From positions 9,435,724 through 9,499,723 of the forward strand of contig OU744736.1 of NCBI GenBank assembly GCA_916613615.1: a stretch of DNA of 64,000 nucleotides, given 5' to 3'. The notes beneath the pieces were generated by a model. It was not told where the DNA came from, searched no databases, and saw only the letters and a list, made by a program, of their open reading frames with translations. The position numbers and the translations under genes were made by a program. Shown piece by piece: positions 56,801 to 64,000 of the stretch (position 1 is the stretch's first letter; each line of letters begins with the position of its first letter). The DNA comes from Steromphala cineraria (lineage: Eukaryota > Mollusca > Gastropoda > Trochida > Trochidae).

Positions 56801-58099
56801 AGACTATGAATGTGAAAATATTAAAATTTTAAAGTTGTAAACTGTAATATATGTATAGGGGTTCTGAAATCTTTAAAGGTAAGGTAAGGTGATTTGGGGT
56901 TTATCGCCGCTTTCAAGAGTATGTCACTACTATCACGACTGAGAGTATCTTTGCAGGAAGAAATCCCGCAAAACTATTGTGGTTATGCATTGGGATGAAA
57001 CCTGCGAGCATCGGTTGGAATTAGCGAACAATGGGTGGTGCTGCGCTGAAATTCATAGTAGCATTTATCCCAACTGCAGACAAAGTTGACGAGCCCCTGA
57101 CGGAATTTATTGCGTAACAATGATGTAATGATTTTCAGTTTTATTAGTTGAAAGAAAGCATTTTCACACAATAACATGCTGCAGTGGTGACCTTGCTGTG
57201 ACCTTGATCTTTGATGGAAACATTTTTTTACCAAGTTTGTACTTTTATATAGACCAAATGAAAGCTTTATAGCAAAAACACTCCTTATTTAACTTATGAC
57301 CTTGACCTTTGACCATGAATGTGAACACGTTAAAATAATTAAGCATTAACAGTAAAAAATACATATGAGATTTTGAAAAGCTAATAGAAAATAGTTATAG
57401 CCAATGTACCATGTGCAAAATTAGAATCAGTCGACATGAAGCTTCCATAACTCAAGCGGTAAAATGCTGCATTGCAATCTTGAGGTTTCTAATTTTGTTA
57501 CAATTTCCAAATGAGTACATTTGTTTTGTCGGAATATATACAAGTAATGATAATTCTTTAAAACGTCTCATTGAATAGTATAGAATGTCACTCGTAAATG
57601 CCCTGAACTGAACGTTACAGGTATAAGTTGCCCCCCCTGTGACCAAGCCTGAGCATTACGTCACAAGTGATTGTGTAGTCGGTATATTAAAGAAGATGGT
57701 CTTTTCAACAATTAACGTCTTATAAGTCCTAAATCAATCGCAGCCGTGGTTCCAGCTGTCCAATTCGGTTTGTACTTTTGACAGCTTAGATGCATTTACT
57801 AGTTACCCGATTGCTTATGAACATTTGTGAGTCTTTAGCCCCTTTGTTCACAAGACAAAATTGCTAATTTGAGTATGAGATATTGTCGCTTATACTTAGA
57901 TATTATTCGACATTGGGACATGGGTCATAAGAGTAAATATAATGCAAAGGATGAAAAGGATTATAATAGTACTATTGGCAGTCTTATCTGATATCATTAT
58001 ATATTTCCTTGTCATTAAGTAACGTACCTTTGAAAAGTTCCACAGGAACGTAACGACAGCAACCATGAGAAAACAGGTGAACGCTTTTTTCACTATCAT
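53883..58099 (-). CDS. Glycosyltransferase family 92 (GT92/DUF23) protein, copy B
   Basis: Three coding exons on the minus strand join to 439 codons: 58099-58028, 56045-55735 and 54819-53883. Junctions are AAG/GTACGT to TTCAG/CTT (phase 0) and GAGCG/GTGAGT to TTACAG/C (phase 2), identical in phase and exon length to copy A apart from one extra codon near the end. The first exon encodes MIVKKAF and a hydrophobic stretch to about residue 20 (signal anchor). Exon 2 is almost identical to copy A (EPRFRYGEVQVLSDNSTVVY). Exon 3 has the GT92 core with LLVDVDEIVFPR (DVDE at about residues 273-276) and LNHYR. The putative catalytic motif is intact, so it is likely active in the secretory pathway, adding a sugar to glycans. 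Donor and acceptor are unknown. The C-terminal half has drifted more from copy A than exon 2 has. Confidence 0.9.
54820..55734 (-). other. Intron 3 of GT92 copy B
   Basis: The 915-bp intron exceeds that of copy A (530 bp), largely because of the 344-bp MITE at 55353-55696, which sits less than 50 bases from the exon-2 splice donor. Confidence 0.8.
55353..55696. mobile_element. 344-bp MITE with 31-bp inverted ends and 10-bp target duplication
   Basis: Both ends begin CATTCTCTCCCCACAGAGGC and match perfectly as inverted complements for 31 bases. After a 9-base insertion on one side they match again for AGCCTCTGTT. The element lies exactly between two AGTTTCGGAC copies (55343-55352, 55697-55706). 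A 9-10 bp duplication and long inverted ends suggest a Mutator-like origin. Intron 3 of copy A has the unoccupied site. Confidence 0.93.
56465..56655. repeat. Penelope-like 3' tail fragment with internal inversion
   Basis: The left part (about 56485-56572) matches 15275-15375 (ACACAGATTCTTGTG, TTCTCAAGCAGAGGAAGAGT). The next ~70 bases (TTTACTCTTTTCATTAAGTTG ... CATATGCCCC) match 15380-15447 only as the reverse complement. The order at 15 kb continues into protein-coding sequence and is probably ancestral. Confidence 0.7.
56875..57110 (-). mobile_element. SINE, tRNA head missing
   Basis: It matches 24231-24440 (GGGGTTTATCGCCGCTTTCAAGAG, AAACCTGCGAGCATCGG, CTGCAGACAAAGTTG) but stops just before the B box, so the pol III promoter is lost. 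Confidence 0.8.
57150..57430. repeat. Fragment of the TGACCTTTGACC dispersed repeat
   Basis: Words in order: GTGACCTTGCTGTGACCTTGATC, then TGACCTTGACCTTTGACCATG, then GAAAGCTTTATAG and AGTTATAGCCAATGT. Same family as 10121-11165. Confidence 0.65.
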
Positions 58100-58106
58100 G
58101 ATAAAT

Positions 58107-58423
58107 CTGTTAAAACATAAATAAATATTAAGGGTTATGTTTCATGCTAACGGTGGTCAAATTGTTGCAGGTACTTGTATGATATAAAGGCAAATCGCGT
58201 GCTGTTGTTGAAGTACATGTATCAAGGCAGGTACACGTATGATGCAAAGTAAAAGCGCGTGGTATTATTGAAGTATCTAAGCAGGTACATGTATGATGCA
58301 AAGGAAAAGCGCGTGGTGTTGTTGAAGTATCTAGGCAGGTACATGTATGATGCAAAGGAAAAGCGTGTGGTGTTGTTGAAGTATCTAGGCAGGTACATGT
58401 ATGTATAAAAGCAAACAACTCAC
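58107..58423 (-). other. Probable 5' intron of GT92 copy B
   Basis: 317 bp between the GTGAGT donor at 58424 and the TTTTAACAG acceptor before the ATG exon. Most of it is a 54-bp minisatellite. Confidence 0.5.
58170..58402 (+). repeat. 54-bp minisatellite, about 4.3 units
   Basis: Units begin GGTACATGTATGATGCAAAG and continue AAAGCGCGTGGTGTTGTTG then AAGTATCTAGGCA. Divergence increases toward the left end. The HHTCTCLD-type frame on the minus strand is the array read as codons. Confidence 0.92.
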
Positions 58424-58690
58424 CTAGACTGTTGTATTATTAAAGTTGTTTATTAATTTCTCGCCAATATGACCAAACTTTACAAACGACAACGTGAAAG
58501 CCGATGCTGCTGATACCCTGAGTTCAAAGTATACAGTATTACACGCTTCAAATAGTTTGGATTATCTCCGTATCGGTTGCTTAAGGCCTCAGGTATATTT
58601 GGCGACTGCTATCTTTATGTTTTCCTGCTGAAAAGTCGAAAATAGATCGAGCGTATAATAGATAATGCAGGAATGTAATGATACTCATTA
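58424..58690 (-). other. Candidate non-coding first exon of GT92 copy B
   Basis: CTAG/GTGAGTTG donor at 58424. The upstream part resembles 43323-43525. The 5' end is set roughly by loss of similarity. Confidence 0.45.
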
Positions 58691-60440
58691 TACATGTGTT
58701 TGAGTGTGTCGTTTCAGGCATCTGCGTGTGCACGTGTGTGTATGTTTGGCAACATTGTTAATGAGGAATCTTTTTAAGTATTTTCTTTCAAATTCTGAGA
58801 GGACAAAAAATCCTCCTCTGTCTCCTTTTTTTGATCTGTAGAAGATATTCAGATATAAAATGTAAATTGGTATTTGTTTTATGATAAATCTTATAAACAG
58901 ATTAAAAGGTTATAGAAAATGACGTTTCCAATGAAGAGTTATCTCTCCTGGATATTAAACTTCATTGATAAGGCTAACTCTGGTTTCCATTGGTGACCTA
59001 TATGTTTTTCTTCTTGTTTTTAATATTATTCAACTGTTGATGTTTTCATAAAGGAATACATATTTTGCACAAATCGTCATTTTTTCTAAAGCAAATTTAT
59101 GTTGATTTACCTCATATTATTTTCAAGTTCCCTCTTTGCGCATTAGAAGATATCACTACTGCAGTGCCTTTATAGAAAAAAGACAGCTTAAAATCATATG
59201 TGATTTTGATAACTAATAATTACAATCACTTGGAGATCGATAATTTTTTGCATCTACTGTGTTATGTGCATGGCTACATCTTTGGGTTGCTTTAGTTAAT
59301 TGAGTATGAAGTACGTGTATCTATGGAAAATAGTTTTTTTATGAAAACAGACAATCTGAAAATATTAAAATGCATTAGCCTTCATATTTCTTTTGATGAC
59401 GATAGAACTACTCTGTTCACAGTATAGTTAGACATATATACATGAAACAAAGAACCTTTATATCCATCACTACAATTTGTATTTTTATTAATTTGAATTA
59501 TATTTTCCTGTGATGGTATGAACCTTCATCACCGATATGTAAATGCAAACAACTAGGGGAAATAATATTATGACACAAGCGTTCAAACATCGAGGACAGC
59601 GAATAGACTGATGGTGTTCGAACATTATTCTAAACGAATTTTAAACCTTGTCCTAACAGGCCAGTGTGTGACACTAATTGCAAGGTCGATGGACAAAAAT
59701 GTAAATGTTGCTTAAAAAGTTAAAAAGATTTTAGGAAAAGGTGTGTATCATAACAATCAAGCGTTAGGCAGCCCGGGGTCAAGTTTTGTCTTAATACAAA
59801 TAGATACTTTGTTATAATTTTTTAAATCATTTCATCCTATTTGACATTGGAATATTCCGACAACTGACACAGTCGAACAATTACGCTTCGATTTTAGATA
59901 TTTGTTCCTACACAATTTTAAATATTGTAATTGGTAATCAAATAGGTCATTTTCATTTCTATATGAACACTGTCATGTACCCGGTATGGAGGGGACTTTT
60001 CAAAATGGTGGACGGGACAGGTCAACAGAGGTTGGTGTCTGCTTTCATTGCTCCCTTCTCCTAATTGTTGAGGCTTAGGTGGTCACCTTTAACTGTGGTA
60101 ATCAGGAATAGAATTGTGAATAAATTCCTTATGAGTTTCGGTTCACAAACTGCAAGAAATATGCGTATTTTAGATGTCAAGTTGATGTTTATCTCACTTT
60201 CATTTTCGAAGCGGAGAGGAGACTTTTAAATGCCTTTTTTCATGCCCTTTACGACTTTGAATCTCATACATATTGTCGCGCATATCAGTGTTTGGTTATA
60301 ATAAAGATTTCTGTGCAACTTGACCTGATTTGGTTCTGAAACTACGAAGTTATTGACAAAATAACAAATAAACACGGCAGCGAAGTGGACTCGCCGAATA
60401 ATCAGCGGAGCGGACCCAGAAGGTCGGGTAGAGAGGGATA
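58691..60440. other. Non-coding DNA upstream of GT92 copy B
   Basis: AT-rich. The promoter of copy B may lie in the first few hundred bases, but no TATA box or CpG island stands out. No other gene is seen. Confidence 0.4.
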
Positions 60441-60576
60441 TGGAGTGGACACATTTGGATATGGAGTGGACATCACTTTCAAATTGTGCTGTAGTTGAGA
60501 CAATACCCATGGTAATACACAAACTCCATTGTAAAGTTAGCCTCGGGACGAGGAGGCGCCTGACCAGGTCGAGCGC

Positions 60577-61047
60577 ATGGGCGCCATTGCCGACTGGTGT
60601 CAGGTCAAACTTCAGGAGACAGACCGTCTTTTCCTGGCAGCAGGCAAGGATCATGAGACTCATGTCTCCTCGGCAGCGCCGGGCCGTCTTCTCCCGCCTC
60701 TAGGGATCACCGATCCCCAGAGGTCTGGACTCCCTGTTGCCTCACCACCCATCTCTCTCTCTCCCCCCGCCTTGGATGAGGACATAAGACGCGTGGCAGC
60801 CCCAGGAGTTGCCCATTTGGTGTCCGACGGTCACTTGTCCAACCTCGACAAGGAGGCCCGAAGCGTTTTGGGGATGGCGAACTCAGTCGCCCACGCCTGC
60901 CAAGCCATGACTGCCTTCGCCAAGGAGGGGGGGATGGAGTTGGGTGTGAAGGCATTGTCTCGGGATCTTGGTTCTGTGGCAGGGAACCTGGCCCAGATAA
61001 TGTTGAGCGCCTCCCGCATGTCAGCAGGGATCACCAATCTGAGGTGA
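60577..61047 (+). pseudogene. gag-like region of second DIRS-like element
   Basis: 156 codons. The C-terminal part, LDKEARSVLGMANSVAHACQ ... GNLAQIMLSASRMSAGITNL, aligns with the first element's gag. Here the Gln codon after HAC is intact, where the other copy has TAG. The frame ends at TGA just after the SAGITNLR block, and the basic tail is lost. Confidence 0.7.
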
Positions 61048-61222
61048 GATGGGTTTCTGTCACGCACCAATCTCCCTGCAGAGATGCGCTCTCTCCTTCG
61101 ATGTGCAGATCACATAAGCACTGCGACATAGACAGGAGACCCAACAACAAGAGCTCACCAACCGCCTAGCAGCGGGAGGCGGCAGGGTCTCCTCCGTAGG
61201 CACAGCAACGCACAAGCACGAC

Positions 61223-61549
61223 ATGCAATTTGTAATGTATCTGGACGATGGGTTTGGCAATCATCAATTCCAATCTGTTCTTTCGAGACAAAGATACTTT
61301 GTAATCGATATGTTCAGATGCCTGGGTTGGCTTGTCAACTTAGACAAGTGGGATCTTGTACCGACGATATCACTCGTCTTCCTAGGTGTCTTGCTGGACA
61401 CGGCTCAGGACAAAGCCTTTGTCACGAAAGAACGGAAGGTACGCTACAAGGAACTGCTAGCGCAGGCATGTCGCGAACATCTCATGCTCCGGCAGTGGCA
61501 ACGCCTCCTAGGGTTCTTGACGTCGGCTCAAGACTATACGAAGAGGTGA
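61223..61549 (+). pseudogene. Reverse transcriptase fragment of second DIRS-like element
   Basis: It starts within the palm at QFVMYLDDGFG (motif C) and runs through CLGWLVNLDKWDL, LVFLGVLLDTA and LRQWQRLLGFLTSAQ. Motifs before C are deleted: the preceding sequence jumps directly from gag-like debris. Confidence 0.85.
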
Positions 61550-61559
61550 AGACTCCATC

Positions 61560-61835
61560 TCCTACCTCCTCAGATAGCCTTGAACGTTCACGTTCGCACA
61601 AGTATTACGGCCACCACATCAGGATGCCGCAAGAGTTCATTCACCACCTCTTATGGTGGCAGAACGAGTGCAATGTTCTGGCAGGGCTACCCCTCCGTCA
61701 ACCCCTGGCCAGGAGTCAGCTGTACGTGGACGCATCAACACAGGGCTGCGGCGCACACATGGGGGACGATCAGACGGCAGGCCATGTCAACCTACTAGAG
61801 TTGGACGCCATACGCCTGGCGATCAACCATTGATC
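61560..61835 (+). pseudogene. RNase H N-terminal fragment of second DIRS-like element
   Basis: In one frame it reads NVLAGLPLRQPLARSQLYVD, ASTQGCGAHM, and HVNLLELDAIRLAINH, then stops. The interval across the RT-RNase H join is uninterrupted here, unlike the first copy. Confidence 0.8.
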
Positions 61836-62046
61836 AAGCCATCTCAGGAACTAGGTGCTGTGCGTTGCTTGGTCGATCAACAAACAGGGATCGACCAAGG
61901 TTGGATCACTGTTGCAACTGGTGATGGAGCTGTTTCCCTAGTGGACAACCTCAACATCTCAATCTGAGCAGTGCACATCCCGGGCACCAGATTTCATCTG
62001 CAAGAACCAAAGCGCTGACCAACGCGGGACGACCTCAAAACTGTCG

Positions 62047-62517
62047 TTGATCTCTCTGTCCATCGAGCCGACAGACGAGCAGGAACGTCTCCTTAATCCG
62101 GTGCGTGCTCTACCTATCTATGTAGAGAAAACGCGGCCAATGAGACAGGGGAGGCGCAGGCTTTTCCTGACCCACAAGCAAACGAGCTTAAAGGAGATTG
62201 ACAAGAGGCAGTTGGGGGTCTACCTTAGGTCTGCGATAGTAGACGCCTATAAGGTGGCAGGGCTACCAGCACCTGCGCGGACCAACCGACATGAGATTCG
62301 AGCCATATCGGCGACAATGGCCCTTCACAGCAATCTCTCGGTGGCAGACATCATGGCCGGCTGCCTTTGAAAGTCGGGCGTGGTGTTCGCCAACCACTAC
62401 CTGCGCGATGTCTCTACGGAGGACCTAGAGGGCGTAGCCCGTCTAGGGGCGCAGGTTTTTGCACAGCAGCGTACCACGGGGGCTCCCCAAGGTAGGGGGC
62501 GCAACCTTCCACATTAG
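62047..62517 (+). pseudogene. Tyrosine recombinase C-terminal part, one nonsense codon
   Basis: 107 codons end in a TGA (62368-62370) and the same frame then continues to a TAG at 62515. Visible recombinase marks are RHEIRAISATMALHSN (H-x-x-R box, His and Arg about residues 82 and 85) and, after the TGA, VFANHYLRDV with the catalytic Tyr codon at 62398-62400. Related DIRS recombinases usually have Trp at the place of the TGA. The N-terminal part, including the first catalytic Arg, is not recognisable. These enzymes integrate the circular cDNA of DIRS elements. Confidence 0.8.
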
Positions 62518-62739
62518 TGACACCCAATACATCGAGGTAGTCAGTCATACACTGAGTTAATTAAAATCACTTTTAATTTAACATTTATGGTGTTGTGTGG
62601 TGTTTTAGTTGAGGGTTGTCGACCTAGAGAGGTCAGACAATCCTGAGTAAAACGGTCGCTAGCTAGGTCGTGGACCTTCAGAAAGATCTTGAGAGTTACC
62701 GCTCTTGCGACGAATCCTTCCCGCCACCATCAGTGGTAT

Positions 62740-62905
62740 CAGGCTAAGGTCACTTGTCGGAGGTTAGTATCTAAATAATAGTACGTCTTTTTATTAAGCG
62801 TCATGATTCATACTTACTGTTACAGTGTAGACAAGTGACCTTAGGCGGGGAGGCGGGCGGGAATGACGACGGTCACTTGTCTATGGTAAGTATAAATAAT
62901 GAGAT
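62740..62905. repeat. Terminal-type repeats of the second DIRS-like element
   Basis: AGGTCACTTGTC occurs at about 62749, its complement GACAAGTGACCTT at about 62831, and GGTCACTTGTC again at about 62870. The two direct copies are followed by similar sequence (GGAGGTTAGTATCTAAATAATAG and TATGGTAAGTATAAATAATGAG). A plus/minus/plus layout at the 3' end fits the complex inverted and split repeats of DIRS-type elements. Confidence 0.6.
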
Positions 62906-62915
62906 TACTTAAAGA

Positions 62916-63267
62916 TTAAAGAAGGGGCAATAGCACGTTTTAGGAAGAATATAAGGTGATGTCAGGAAAATGAAAAAAATTGGTTTCATTTGAAAGACAA
63001 TGTACTAAATGAAGCAGTAATAAATCAAATATATAATTTAAAGTTCAGTTATGTGAATCCTTTTTCTTACACAAAATGAATTATAGGCGTTCACACAAAA
63101 ATGGCAGCCACTTTATGTGAATGTGTTCTCTTTGTTCTCTGACTATGGATGATTGGTTTGTGTAATGAGATTTTTGACACTATTAAAGTAATAATTTTAG
63201 CATTAACGTACTATTATCAGTGAACAACTGAAAATATAAAATTGTCAAAAAACGTGTGCCCCTTTAA
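62916..63267 (-). mobile_element. TTAA-flanked MITE, copy 5
   Basis: Left end AAGGGGCAATAGCACGTTTT and a shortened right end AAAACGTGTGCCCCT lie between TTAA at 62916-62919 and 63264-63267. The interior is inverted relative to copy 1. Confidence 0.85.
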
Positions 63268-64000
63268 GATAACCCATTAATTAATAAACAGTTTCTAGTT
63301 TTTCTGACAAAAAAACATCCGTTTTATAAAATCCTCCCAGAAGCTCGTTTCAAAGTTCTTAAAGTTTCCGTTCGTGTATTTTACGGACGTATTTTCAGGA
63401 AATCGGTTAATGACCAACTGTTAGTGCATTACATCGTAACAAAGCCAACTAACTTAATCAGAAAATATTTAATATTAACTTTCATATCGTACAAAATCAT
63501 GTCTTTGTTAGAACTATACTGCGGTATTCTTTATAAAACATTCATACCTTTATACAAATTTTGCTGACAAGATAGATTGAAAAGGTTTCGAAAAGACTTG
63601 CCTTAGTATTCTAGGTATCTTATGAAGGAAAATGTTGGAAGCTTTGGAATGAAAACGGGCGAGGGATGTTGATGACTATGTCTCTTGTTAGGCTTGTCAT
63701 TCGAGTAGGTATGTTCGTGAAGAAACTACATCACCAAGATAACACATCGTTTAGCTTCTCTCACACGTGCAGTGATCCAATCTATACAGACAGGTGAAGT
63801 GATTTAAACTGGACATGGAAGGAATGAAAGATATCAATTGTAACCTAAAAATGAAAGTTTGATCTTTCTTTGATAAGGATACAATTTTTATTTTAAGGAA
63901 AAACTATTTTTTCCGAAATGATTGTGATTATAATCTGAAGTTTGCCATAAATAAATCATCATATATATTTTCATAGGAAAAAGAGCTTCCAAGAAAAGTT
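63268..64000. other. Non-coding DNA, nothing recognised
   Basis: AT-rich. A short block at 63755-63805 resembles 8495-8560. Confidence 0.4.

Larger units (their letters stand above)
56046..58027 (-). other. Intron 2 of GT92 copy B
   Basis: A 2.0-kb intron containing a Penelope-like tail fragment (56465-56650), a head-truncated SINE (56875-57110) and a TGACCTTTGACC repeat (57150-57430). Confidence 0.75.
60490..62905 (+). mobile_element. DIRS-like retrotransposon, second copy, internally deleted
   Basis: GC-rich plus-strand block with, in order, gag-like (60577-61047), RT fragment (61223-61549), RNase H fragment (about 61560-61833) and the end of a tyrosine recombinase (62047-62517). Terminal-type repeats of GGTCACTTGTC follow. 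Much of gag's end, the RT fingers/palm start and most of RNase H are missing. It complements the copy at 19-22 kb, which lacks the recombinase. Confidence 0.85.

Noticed and set aside
58128..58418. Repetitive HHTCTCLD-type frame on the minus strand
   Set aside because: It is the 54-bp minisatellite read as codons. There is no start context or splice link.

Overview
This is a stretch of animal nuclear DNA, most likely from a marine bivalve mollusc. It is AT-rich, with very low gene density and intron-split genes. It is packed with dispersed elements of the kinds common in bivalve genomes: tRNA-headed SINEs, short elements carrying TCCG microsatellites and ~145 bp tandem cores (pearl/Helentron-like), repeats studded with TGACCTTTGACC, Tc1, DIRS and Penelope-like elements, and many MITEs. 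Nothing looks bacterial or viral. The species assignment is inference from repeat style only.

The only clear host protein genes are two tandem, same-orientation (minus-strand) paralogues of a type II membrane glycosyltransferase of family GT92 (DUF23). Copy A has coding exons at 30719-31652, 32183-32493 and 35718-35789 (438 aa). Copy B has them at 53883-54819, 55735-56045 and 58028-58099 (439 aa). Splice phases and exon lengths match. Both also appear to share a non-coding 5' exon ending at a CTAG/GTGAGT donor (43323 and 58424). The duplicated unit includes 3' flanking DNA, so each copy is a natural control for insertions in the other. That comparison exposes an ~1.2 kb pearl/Helentron-like insertion and a ~1.1 kb 24-bp minisatellite just downstream of copy A, and a 344-bp MITE with a 10-bp target duplication in an intron of copy B.

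Layout: 1-8700, AT-rich, with a possible spliced minus-strand transcript (3.6-6.0 kb) flanked by two inverted copies of a CCACTGGTGG-rich repeat. 8.7-11.2 kb, a 47-bp satellite array and a repeat complex with a SINE insertion. 12.1-13.3 kb, a Tc1-type transposon remnant. 15.2-15.8 kb, the tail of a Penelope-like element. 16.7-17.5 kb, a segment duplicated at 46.6-47.3 kb. 19.0-21.9 kb, a GC-rich DIRS-like retrotransposon with a 460-bp internal duplication. 23.7-26.5 kb, a TTAA MITE, a SINE, an old pearl-like element and a 70-bp fold-back element. 27.4-43.5 kb, GT92 copy A with a 7.5 kb 5' intron full of transposon debris. 43.9-51.3 kb, LINE tails and three TTAA MITEs. 53.0-58.7 kb, GT92 copy B. 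60.5-62.9 kb, a second, broken DIRS-like element that retains the tyrosine-recombinase end, followed by another TTAA MITE.

The biology here is mostly a record of local gene duplication followed by repeated transposon insertion. I did not find a new enzymatic system. The most informative items are the paired full/empty sites, the fold-back element with a perfect 9-bp target duplication, the GT92 pair with patchy identity, and the higher-order minisatellite behind copy A.
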